Below are positions 1 to 5,385 of a stretch of DNA of 7,258 nt, piece after piece. The position numbers and the translations under genes were made by a program. The stretch is from Defluviitaleaceae bacterium (GTDB lineage: Bacteria > Bacillota > Clostridia > Lachnospirales > WQUN01). The stretch is from the NCBI GenBank assembly GCA_009782245.1, contig WRKK01000234.1, forward strand, positions 1 through 7,258. The letters run 5' to 3'. The notes under the pieces were generated by a model, which was not told the DNA's origin, did not search any database, and saw nothing but the letters and a program-made list of their open reading frames with translations. Position 1 is the stretch's first letter; each line of letters begins with the position of its first letter.

Positions 1-41
1 AAAAAACCGAGGGCGGCTTATTGGGTCGCCCTTGGTTTTTT
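1..41. terminator. Strong bidirectional Rho-independent terminator
   Basis: Bases 1-15 pair with 27-41 to make a 15-bp stem with a single G-T wobble (G9/T33) and an 11-nt loop (16-26). Six A on the left arm and six T on the right arm mean it can work as an intrinsic terminator in both directions. No gene end is visible inside the window to its left, so it probably ends a transcript from outside the window and insulates the RCC1 remnant region. Confidence 0.8.
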
Positions 42-47
42 GATTTT

Positions 48-99
48 GGGGAAAAACGGGGAAATCGGGGAAAAACGAGCGGATAATATCCGCCCCCCT
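48..99. repeat. Small palindromic intergenic element with short direct repeats
   Basis: An 11-bp direct repeat (GGGGAAAAACG) occurs at 48-58 and 67-77. It is followed by a perfect 7-bp palindrome, GCGGATA / TATCCGC (79-85 and 87-93) around a single A, and then a C-run and CTACA. The shape is that of a short intergenic repeat rather than coding sequence. Whether copies occur elsewhere in the genome cannot be seen here. Confidence 0.4.
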
Positions 100-271
100 A
101 CAATGCCGCCACAGCATTTGAGGAATACTTTTTTTGAAATTAGATCAGGTTCGAGATGGAGTGTTAATTTTATTGACAATTCTAGCAATTTGAGAGCAAC
201 AGGTTTTGAATTTATAGGTGGTAGAATTAGAAATATGGAAAATCTTGTGGGAAATAATTTTATAACAATGA

Positions 272-592
272 TATTTAGAAAACGTGGCAAAAATAATTTC
301 AATGGACGTATCCACTCTTGCAGTAGAAACAAACGGCGAACTATGGGCTTGGGGCAATAATTCAGAGGGGCAACTGGGCGACGGAACTACAACATTCCAA
401 ATGACTCCTGTTTTTATAATGGATAATGTGGCATACGCAAGATTCGGTCTCGCCCCAACAATTAGCTTTGCAATATTAACCAACAGCGAATTATGGACAT
501 GGGGTGCAAACCGCCTTAATCCAATTTTTGTAGCAAATAATGTGAGAATCTCGCAAGGATATGATTTTGCACGAGTTTTGCAACGAGGGTAA
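272..592 (+). pseudogene. C-terminal remnant of an RCC1-repeat (alpha-tubulin-suppressor-like) protein
   Basis: The frame open from 272 (after a TGA at 269-271; first possible start GTG 284) encodes about 105 residues with clear RCC1 repeats. One repeat is nearly complete, with the hallmark ...NGELWAWGNNSEGQLGDG followed by TPVFIMDNV. A second, shortened repeat has SELWTWGAN and PIFVANNV but lacks the GQLGDG part. RCC1 repeats build a seven-bladed propeller used for protein or DNA contacts; bacterial versions are often long surface or secreted proteins. Two repeats cannot close a propeller. Repeat-like residues (YLENV) precede the GTG without a start, there is no convincing ribosome site, and the frame upstream (about 40-270, frame 1) shows no RCC1 pattern. 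I therefore read it as a broken or truncated gene end. A short genuine protein starting at GTG 284 is the alternative. A terminator follows at 661. Confidence 0.6.
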
Positions 593-660
593 TAAACGTT
601 GGCATACCTACTAAATTCGCTGTTTTAGAGTTTTGGGAAGTTTGGAAATTAGGAACAGGA

Positions 661-688
661 AAATTCCCTTTCGTTTGGGGATTTTTTT
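661..688 (+). terminator. Rho-independent terminator
   Basis: AAATTCCC (661-668) pairs with GGGGATTT (677-684) with one T-G wobble around an 8-nt loop, followed by a T-run (685-688). It lies about 70 bp after the RCC1 remnant stop and just before the next promoter, so it separates the two units. Confidence 0.65.
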
Positions 689-695
689 GTTTATC

Positions 696-724
696 TTGAC
701 AAACTTTGCCCGATGTAATATTAT
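696..724 (+). promoter_or_regulatory. Sigma-A type promoter of the cyclase-like gene
   Basis: A perfect -35 box TTGACA (696-701) is followed, after 17 bp, by TATTAT (719-724). A perfect TATAAT overlaps it at 722-727, but at a poorer 20-bp spacing. Transcription should start near 731-734, giving a leader of roughly 35-40 nt before the ATG at 770. Confidence 0.7.
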
Positions 725-769
725 AATCTCAGCAAAAACTCCAATTATTTTAAGGAAGGAAGACAAGCA

Positions 770-1615
770 ATGTTAAAATCATTTTGGATACAGCCAGAAA
801 ATAATTTTATCTTATTTGTAGATATTTTGGGTGTTAAAGAACACATTAAAAACGGTAGAACTAGTGTACTTACTACAATTTTAGATACTACCGTGAAAGA
901 AATGAAGAGGGTTGCGAAGATTATGAGTCTCCCAGACGTAGGAAAGGATTCGGTCTATTTCAAAATGTTCTCTGATAACATTATCATTTGCTCGAAGTCG
1001 AATTGGAATTATCTTCTACTTGTTGCTGCTGGTTTGCAAAAACACCTTGCTACATTTGGAATATTTCTTAGAGGTTCATTGTGTTTTGGTAGTATTTGTG
1101 CACAGCCAGACTTTGTTTTAGGCGAGGGTCTGGTGCGTGCTTATGAACTTGAATCAAAATGTTCAGTATATCCAAGAATAATTGTAGATACTTCATTCAT
1201 TGAGGCTATGCAAGAGCATATATCTGCTACTCATGCAGATAATCATAATAAAATTTTTGTTAGTACAAAGGAAAAATACTTTGAAGTAGATAAAGATGAG
1301 AAGATATTCATTGACTATTTGAATGAAGCACGATTGGCATATAATAGCGAAAATATAACTATGTTGAACCTTATGGTTGAACATCAATTTAGAGTGAAAG
1401 CTAATTTGTTACTTCATGAAAATAAACATAGACTAACATACAATCTGGAAACAGGTGAACATATCGAAAATATATATAAAAAATTTGTGTGGTGTAGAGA
1501 TTACCATAATGCTTTTTGCCAAAAACATAATCAGTTTTTAGGGTTATTAATCGATGAAGACATAGAAAAATGGCGTTGCGAAATGATTGAACAGTTACAC
1601 TTGATCCACAAATAA
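770..1615 (+). CDS. Diverged class III nucleotidyl-cyclase-like protein of unknown function
   Basis: This is a 281-aa soluble protein with no signal peptide or membrane segment. The ATG at 770 is preceded by a purine-rich site (AAGGAAGGA, 752-760). The first ~140 residues show the layout of a class III nucleotidyl cyclase core. A hydrophobic strand ends in FVDILG (Asp18). A helix is followed by KMFSDNIII (Asp69), and then FLRGSLCFGSI (98-109), GEGLVRAYELES (118-129) and YPRIIVD (134-140). Asp18 and Asp69 sit where such enzymes bind their two metal ions. The C-terminal half (FIDYL and a YHN motif) is family-specific and unrecognised. The gene has its own promoter and stands alone between terminators. 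It is visibly more AT-rich in codon use than the NUDIX, EcfT and nuclease-like genes, which suggests horizontal gain. Relatives of this shape include the cyclases of Pycsar anti-phage systems, but no Pycsar-type effector (TM or TIR with a cyclic-nucleotide-binding domain) lies next to it. The cyclase fold is inferred from motifs; activity is unknown. Confidence 0.75.
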   Translation: MLKSFWIQPENNFILFVDILGVKEHIKNGRTSVLTTILDTTVKEMKRVAKIMSLPDVGKDSVYFKMFSDNIIICSKSNWNYLLLVAAGLQKHLATFGIFLRGSLCFGSICAQPDFVLGEGLVRAYELESKCSVYPRIIVDTSFIEAMQEHISATHADNHNKIFVSTKEKYFEVDKDEKIFIDYLNEARLAYNSENITMLNLMVEHQFRVKANLLLHENKHRLTYNLETGEHIENIYKKFVWCRDYHNAFCQKHNQFLGLLIDEDIEKWRCEMIEQLHLIHK

Positions 1616-1632
1616 TGAAAACCGCATAAATA

Positions 1633-1721
1633 TTGGGTTTCCCTAAATGCAATCTAACGATAGAAAATTTCAGGAAATGTTGAGATACAATAAATAGGCA
1701 ACAAAAAACAAGGAAACCCAA
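1633..1721. repeat. 10-bp perfect inverted repeat spaced by 69 nt
   Basis: TTGGGTTTCC (1633-1642) and GGAAACCCAA (1712-1721) are exact reverse complements. The left arm begins 18 bp after the cyclase-like stop codon. The right arm is followed by no T-run, so it is not an ordinary intrinsic terminator. It could be the base of a 3'-UTR RNA structure, or the ends of a small decayed insertion. There is no direct evidence for either. Confidence 0.45.
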
Positions 1722-1875
1722 GTTTCAAGTGATAGGCAAATGTTATTAGAAAAGAGGAAACCTTATATAATACGGATAGGTATAGATAACGGTTTGATTA
1801 TTATGACAACAACTAAGAAGATGTATTCAACAAGTAATTCCCGACCCTACGGACAAATTGCTAATCGCAAAACAC

Positions 1876-1897
1876 AAGATTTTGCACAATCTTTTTT
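1876..1897 (+). terminator. Weak Rho-independent terminator candidate
   Basis: AAGATT (1876-1881) pairs with AATCTT (1888-1893) across a 6-nt loop and runs into a T-tract ending at 1897. The stem is short and AT-rich, so efficiency is doubtful. It is the only terminator-like structure between the cyclase-like gene and the NUDIX promoter. Confidence 0.4.
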
Positions 1898-1928
1898 GTA
1901 TTGCCACAACCCCTTTCCAACAAACCCC

Positions 1929-1957
1929 TTGACAACCCCAAAAACAACCACTAAAAT
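1929..1957 (+). promoter_or_regulatory. Sigma-A type promoter of the NUDIX gene
   Basis: A perfect TTGACA (1929-1934) is followed by a 17-bp spacer and TAAAAT (1952-1957). The expected start near 1964 gives a leader of about 34 nt to the ATG at 1998. This supports 1998 rather than 1740 as the gene start. Confidence 0.7.
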
Positions 1958-1997
1958 AAAACAATCCCCAAAATACAAAAAAAACCGAGGTAAAAAA

Positions 1998-3002
1998 ATG
2001 CAAATATCAACTAAACTCCCAAACAGCTTGTCAACCTACGATTACATAACAATTTTCGCCAGAATAGCTGACAGCCAAAATAATTGGCAGTGGCTTTATA
2101 TTCGCCGCAAGCACCACGAAATTTACGAAACATTAGGCGAAAAGCCCGCAAATGCCGAAACTCCAGCAAAATGTGCCGAACGTCAATTATCCGCCGTCGG
2201 TGCGGTGGATTTCTTTTTGACCCCTGCTTTTGATTATTTTTGCGAAACGTCTGATAAATCCCAAAAAGCCACAAAAGCCCAAAAATCCGCCAAATCCAAT
2301 GAATTTGCCGAAAATCCCCCAAAAACCCACAACGGACAAGTATTTTTAGCGGATATTTACAAAATAACAAAATCTCCGCCAAATAGCGAGATTGCCGAAC
2401 GTGTAATTTTGCCAAATATCCCAGCGAAAACCACAGAAATTTTGCCGCTTTTATTTGACGAGTTGCAAAAACACTTGCAAAAAAACACCCCCAACGAATA
2501 TTGCGATTTGTTGGACGAAAATCGTCAACCGCTAAATAAGCTATACAAACGTGGCGAACCGCAACCACTCGGTACTTATATTGCGGTTGTTCGTGGTTGG
2601 ATAATGAACAGCCACGGCGAAGTGCTAATAACTCGCCGTGCAATGACAAAATTAGATTGGGCAGGCTTCCTGGAGATTCCAAGCGGTACGGTGTTGGCTG
2701 GCGAAACCACTTTAGCCGCCGCCGTTCGTGAACTGCACGAAGAAACAGGCTTGAAAGTTAATGCGGCAAAAGGGCGGTTGTTCAACATCACAAAAGATAA
2801 AACCGCTTTCGTTGACAACTGGCTTTTTGTGCAAGATTTCAACATTGCGGACGTAACTCTACAAGATGGCGAAACAATAGACGCAAAAACGGCGACATTA
2901 TCGCAAATTTTGGCACTAGTGAAAACTGGCGAGTTTATCCCGTTTGTACGCAATGAAATTATGGCGTTGGAAAAATTCTTGCAAACAGGCGAAAATGATT
3001 AG
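1998..3002 (+). CDS. Double-NUDIX hydrolase with a degenerate N-terminal domain
   Basis: This is a 334-aa cytoplasmic protein. The ATG at 1998 is chosen because GAGG lies 7 bases upstream and a promoter ends at 1957; the frame stays open back to 1740 without sensible protein. Residues about 186-334 form a NUDIX domain with a perfect GX5EX7REUXEEXGU box: G230, E236, R244, E245, E248, E249, G251. Such domains cleave X from nucleoside-diphosphate-linked substrates using Mg2+. The lead-in (LYKRGEP then GTYIAVVRGWIMN) recalls NUDIX proteins related to isopentenyl-diphosphate isomerase. Residues about 13-80 look like a second, decayed NUDIX domain. WLYIRRK and AVGAVDF fit the fold, but the box region (47-69) reads AETPAKCAERQLSAVGA, where the metal-binding EE pair is lost. 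A Lys/Ser/Ala/Asn-rich linker (about 83-112) follows. The substrate is unknown. The gene converges on the minus-strand operon, with 44 bp between the two stops. Confidence 0.88.
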   Translation: MQISTKLPNSLSTYDYITIFARIADSQNNWQWLYIRRKHHEIYETLGEKPANAETPAKCAERQLSAVGAVDFFLTPAFDYFCETSDKSQKATKAQKSAKSNEFAENPPKTHNGQVFLADIYKITKSPPNSEIAERVILPNIPAKTTEILPLLFDELQKHLQKNTPNEYCDLLDENRQPLNKLYKRGEPQPLGTYIAVVRGWIMNSHGEVLITRRAMTKLDWAGFLEIPSGTVLAGETTLAAAVRELHEETGLKVNAAKGRLFNITKDKTAFVDNWLFVQDFNIADVTLQDGETIDAKTATLSQILALVKTGEFIPFVRNEIMALEKFLQTGEND

Positions 3003-3046
3003 TTTTGTGAAAATTGCAAAAAGCAAATTCTCTCTACTACCAGCAA

Positions 3047-3439
3047 TCACTCCGCCCCCAAAACCCTAACAAAAAACTTCCTATGCCTAGGAGCATCAAA
3101 CTCACAAAAATAAACCCCCTGCCAAGTGCCTAAAACTGGCTTTCCGTTTGCAATAATAACCGTTACGCTACTGCCTATTGCACTAGCTTTTAGGTGCGCG
3201 GCACTGTTGCCCTCGCCGTGCCGAAACTCCGCACGGTCTGGGAACGCTTTGTTCAAGCCGTGCAACATATCCAAAATAACATCTGGGTCGGCGTTTTCGT
3301 TTATTGTAATGCCCGCCGTTGTGTGCGGGCAATACACCACCGCAACCCCCTCTTTTACGCCACTTTTGGCTATAGCCTCTTTTAATTGTGCCGTTATGTT
3401 GTAAAAATCCTCTCTCGGCGTGGATAATTCGTACGTCAT
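3047..3439 (-). CDS. yjbQ: YjbQ/UPF0047 family protein
   Basis: This is a 130-aa, single-domain protein of normal length for the family. Family signatures are all present: YCPHTTAGITINENADPDV (36-54), HGEGNSAAHLKAS (74-86), SSVTV...GKPVLGTWQGVYFCEFD (90-115) and the closing PRHR. The family forms compact homotrimers with conserved His/Cys residues. Some members were reported to show weak thiamine-phosphate synthase activity, hence the label secondary thiamine-phosphate synthase, but the true role is unsettled. GGAGG sits 7 bases before the ATG. It is the last gene of the minus-strand operon, starting 15 bp after the EFR1-type gene ends. No convincing terminator follows it. Confidence 0.93.
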   Translation of the reverse strand: MTYELSTPREDFYNITAQLKEAIAKSGVKEGVAVVYCPHTTAGITINENADPDVILDMLHGLNKAFPDRAEFRHGEGNSAAHLKASAIGSSVTVIIANGKPVLGTWQGVYFCEFDAPRHRKFFVRVLGAE

Positions 3440-3454
3440 TTTAATTCCTCCAAA

Positions 3455-4237
3455 CTAATTTTTAGTGGGCAATTTATATTGCCATTTTGGCTTTTTGTGA
3501 AAAAACACCGTTATTGCTCGTTTCGGGCAGCGGTTAATACAGCGATAACACATTGTGCAGTTGTTTTTATGGGAAATTTTGCCCTGCACATTTTCCAGAT
3601 TTTTCATGGGACAAATATTTGCACAAATTCCGCAGACGTTGCAATCGTCATCAATTTGGACATCATGTTTGGCTTTATGCTCCATTGTGCCTGTTGCGGC
3701 GGCGGCGTTTTTGCTGTCGCCCTGCCACGGCTTGCCCTGAACGCTCCCCAATAATTTAGAAAACGCCGAAAATCCCCGCTTTTTAACAACGCCGTTTTTT
3801 ATGTTTTGGCAAATTTTTTCCAACTTCTTCTCCGCTTTTGCCAAACGAGCAGCAACATTTTTGGTTTGTCCAAGCAACGCAAAATTGCACACATTATTGG
3901 GCATAAAAAAATGTTCCGCATAAATAACGGCGGGCTTTTGCGGGAACAAATCACACAAAACCCTAGCACCATCGCCCGAAAATGTTAGTTGCGTTACCAA
4001 AATTATTAAACGTTTATCCTGTAGGCTGGGCAAGTTTGCGGCGACAAACTGCCGCATTATTAGCGGCACGCGCGAACCGTAAATTGGGTAACAAATGGCA
4101 ACCGTATCGTGTTTTTGTAGTTCTTGCGAAAAATCGCTATCATTTTCAATGGACAAGCAAGCGGCATTCATTTTTTGGCTGAATAATTCTGCAATATACG
4201 CCGTGTTGCCCGTTCCCGAGAAATATAGTGTTAGCAT
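3455..4237 (-). CDS. EFR1-type flavodoxin/ferredoxin fusion protein
   Basis: This 260-aa cytoplasmic redox protein has two parts. Residues 1-150 are flavodoxin-like: a starting strand and FMN phosphate loop FSGTGNT (6-12), then YPIYGSRVP (50-58) and a VTQLTFSGDG loop (81-90) likely near the flavin. Residues 195-242 carry two [4Fe-4S] ferredoxin motifs of the form CxxCxxCxxxCP (Cys199/202/205/209 and Cys227/230/233/237). A Lys/Ala-rich linker joins them. Such proteins pass electrons between FMN and iron-sulphur clusters in strict anaerobes; the partner is unknown. GGGGG lies 8 bases before the ATG, which lies 23 bp after the kinase-like gene's stop. It is the middle gene of the operon. The family call is sure; the physiological role is not. 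Confidence 0.92.
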   Translation of the reverse strand: MLTLYFSGTGNTAYIAELFSQKMNAACLSIENDSDFSQELQKHDTVAICYPIYGSRVPLIMRQFVAANLPSLQDKRLIILVTQLTFSGDGARVLCDLFPQKPAVIYAEHFFMPNNVCNFALLGQTKNVAARLAKAEKKLEKICQNIKNGVVKKRGFSAFSKLLGSVQGKPWQGDSKNAAAATGTMEHKAKHDVQIDDDCNVCGICANICPMKNLENVQGKISHKNNCTMCYRCINRCPKRAITVFFHKKPKWQYKLPTKN

Positions 4238-4260
4238 AAAAAATCCCCCTTAAATTTTGC

Positions 4261-4851
4261 CTACAAATTTTTTTGTGCGAACATCTGTACAAATTGCTCA
4301 AATACGGTTTTTCGGTTTTTGGCGGTTTCGTAGTAGGGCAAGCCGTGCTTTTGACATTGCTCTTTCATTAGCTTGCTCTGCTCAACGATATACTCGCAAC
4401 CCTCGCGGATTTCTTCATCAGAATAGCTGAACGTATAATCTTTTTCGGTATCGTACTTTCGCTGTATGACAAAACGCTCTTCGGGCGTTACATTTGAGGT
4501 GATTAGATAAAAAATTTCGCAATTTTTCTTTGCCAAATATTTTGCGTAGTCGTCTGGCAAAAGTTGGTAAACATCTATTACCATGCCACGCCCAAATTCG
4601 TAATATTCGTTGCTGTCGCTGTCTATCATGGCGGCGATAAATGGGGAAATTTTGCTACTTATATTATACAATATTTCCAGCGAAGACATATCCGCATAAG
4701 TGTTTATGCCCAATTCTGGGAAAACCCGCTCGAATGCGGCATTTATAGCGTCCATGCTTACGTGCTGGTAGCCAAAATTTTTGGCAATAATCCGCGACAA
4801 TGTGCTTTTACCAGCACGTGGCACACCAGCTATTATAACGTTTTTTTTCAT
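4261..4851 (-). CDS. Small P-loop kinase-like protein of unknown substrate
   Basis: This 196-aa protein begins with a hydrophobic strand and a Walker A loop GVPRAGKS (9-16; Lys15, Ser16), the form used by adenylate-kinase-like and other small-molecule kinases. VSMDAIN (31-37) follows, with Asp34 at the position where such kinases often hold a catalytic or substrate-binding acid. GMVIDVYQLLPDD (89-101) provides a Walker-B-like strand. A basic, helical stretch EERFVIQRKYDTEKDYTF (124-141) resembles a mobile lid with arginines 126 and 131. No known kinase subfamily is recognised. A GGAGG site lies 5 bases before the ATG. It is the first gene of a three-gene minus-strand operon with its own promoter at 4879-4915. 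Confidence 0.8.
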   Translation of the reverse strand: MKKNVIIAGVPRAGKSTLSRIIAKNFGYQHVSMDAINAAFERVFPELGINTYADMSSLEILYNISSKISPFIAAMIDSDSNEYYEFGRGMVIDVYQLLPDDYAKYLAKKNCEIFYLITSNVTPEERFVIQRKYDTEKDYTFSYSDEEIREGCEYIVEQSKLMKEQCQKHGLPYYETAKNRKTVFEQFVQMFAQKNL

Positions 4852-4878
4852 GTGAACCTCCCGTTGGTTTATTAGAGC

Positions 4879-4915
4879 ATTATAGCATTATAGCATTTTT
4901 GCAGAAATTTTGCAA
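4879..4915 (-). promoter_or_regulatory. Promoter of the minus-strand operon with tandem -10 boxes
   Basis: Read on the minus strand, TTGCAA (4915-4910) is followed after exactly 17 bp by TATAAT (4892-4887), with TGC just before it (extended -10). A second identical TGCTATAAT follows 8 bp downstream (-10 at 4884-4879). The block is a short tandem repeat of ATGCTATA. Start sites would fall near 4881-4872, giving a leader of about 20-30 nt. Confidence 0.65.
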
Positions 4916-5002
4916 TTTTATTGTACAGGATTTCTCCCGAAAAAAGGTTGACACTATCCAAAGCCGCCACTTTTAGGCAAAAAAACAAAAAAATAAAATC
5001 CC

Positions 5003-5052
5003 AAAAAATTTTTTTCAAAACTATTGACAAGTGGAAAATTAGCTAGTATACT
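5003..5052 (+). promoter_or_regulatory. Strong promoter of tRNA-Lys with A/T-rich UP-like element
   Basis: TTGACA (5024-5029), a 17-bp spacer and TATACT (5047-5052) form a near-consensus sigma-A promoter. Directly upstream lies an A6T7 tract (5003-5015) and further A/T-rich DNA, as in UP elements of stable-RNA promoters. Transcription should begin near 5059, giving an ~85-nt leader. The leader holds a 6-bp hairpin, AACCGT/ACGGTT (5071-5076/5089-5094). Confidence 0.75.
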
Positions 5053-5143
5053 ATTAAAAATGTCGTTGATAACCGTTTATTTGATTTTACGGTTTAGTGA
5101 TTTTGCGATTTTGTTACTAGCACTTGTCAACCACAAATATAAC

Positions 5144-5216
5144 GAACCACTAGCTCAGTTGGTAGAGCACCGGACTTTTAATCCGGGTGTCCCGGGTTCG
5201 AACCCCGGGTGGTTCA
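5144..5216 (+). tRNA. tRNA-Lys (anticodon UUU)
   Basis: This is a complete 73-nt cloverleaf. The acceptor stem GAACCAC (5144-5150) pairs perfectly with GTGGTTC (5209-5215), and A5216 is the discriminator base. The D-arm holds AGCTC and GAGC around AGTTGGTA. The anticodon stem CCGGA/TCCGG encloses CTTTTAA, with anticodon TTT at 5177-5179. The T-arm CCGGG-TTCGAAC-CCCGG is perfect. The 3' CCA is not encoded, so it must be added after transcription. It reads AAA/AAG lysine codons. A T-rich stretch follows, and the transcript probably ends there or in the GC-rich hairpins at 5261-5318. Confidence 0.97.
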
Positions 5217-5260
5217 TTTTTGCTATTTTTTTCTTAATCTAGCCAAAAAAATTTTTTCGT

Positions 5261-5318
5261 CTACCGACTGGTAGGCCTGCCCGCCCTGACTGCCGTCAGG
5301 CAGGCGACTGGCGGGCGG
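5261..5318. repeat. GC-rich nested palindromic element
   Basis: In AT-rich surroundings, this 58-bp block folds several ways. CTACC-gact-GGTAG (5261-5274) is one hairpin. CCTGAC-tgcc-GTCAGG (5285-5300) sits inside the outer stem GCCCGCC/GGCGGGC (5279-5285/5310-5316; C5285 can pair in only one of them). A competing stem GCCTGCC/GGCAGGC (5275-5281/5299-5305) excludes these. CGACTGG is repeated directly at 5265-5271 and 5305-5311. It lacks a T-run, so it is not a classical terminator, but it may halt read-through from the tRNA gene or be a REP-like mobile repeat. The ecfT -35 box starts 3 bp after it. Confidence 0.65.
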
Positions 5319-5320
5319 AC

Positions 5321-5348
5321 TTGACAAAATAACTTCATGTGCTATAAT
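5321..5348 (+). promoter_or_regulatory. Extended -10 promoter of the ecfT-nuclease unit
   Basis: TTGACA (5321-5326), a 16-bp spacer and TATAAT (5343-5348) preceded by TGC give a consensus promoter with extended -10. The leader to the ATG at 5386 is only about 30 nt, too short for a riboswitch, so vitamin-responsive control in the 5' UTR is unlikely. Confidence 0.8.
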
Positions 5349-5385
5349 TGTTTTGTAATGGCATTTATTGACGAAAGGTTGTTTT

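Larger units (their letters stand above)
1616..1997 (+). other. Non-coding stretch between the cyclase-like and NUDIX genes
   Basis: The 382 bp hold a 10-bp inverted repeat (1633-1642/1712-1721), a weak terminator hairpin (1876-1897) and a strong promoter (1929-1957). A frame open from an ATG at 1740 joins the NUDIX gene. Its translation is Thr/Lys/Asn-rich and unlike a protein domain, and it runs through the promoter, so I do not treat it as coding. Bases from about 1900 to 1990 are very C- and A-rich with few G. No RNA gene was recognised. Confidence 0.55.

Noticed and set aside
40..360. 106-codon open frame overlapping the RCC1 remnant
   Set aside because: It starts inside the terminator flank, crosses the palindromic element and overlaps the clear RCC1 frame. 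No family pattern was seen, although residues from about 130-270 could be an unrecognised remnant.
1740..1997. In-frame 86-codon extension of the NUDIX gene from an ATG at 1740
   Set aside because: It runs through a near-consensus promoter and a terminator-like hairpin. The translation is a Thr/Lys/Asn-rich jumble, and a good ribosome site lies before ATG 1998.
2011..2682. 223-codon minus-strand frame inside the NUDIX gene
   Set aside because: It lies opposite a gene with a perfect NUDIX box, and its translation shows no family motif.
3003..3046. Possible bidirectional terminator between the convergent NUDIX and YjbQ genes
   Set aside because: Only a 4-bp core TTGC/GCAA hairpin is present, with an imperfect extension and no proper T-run on either strand.
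5024..5242. 72-codon frame across the tRNA-Lys
   Set aside because: It begins at the -35 box and reads through the tRNA, so it is a chance open frame.
5349..5385. Riboswitch in front of ecfT
   Set aside because: The leader is only about 30 nt, which cannot hold a known vitamin riboswitch.
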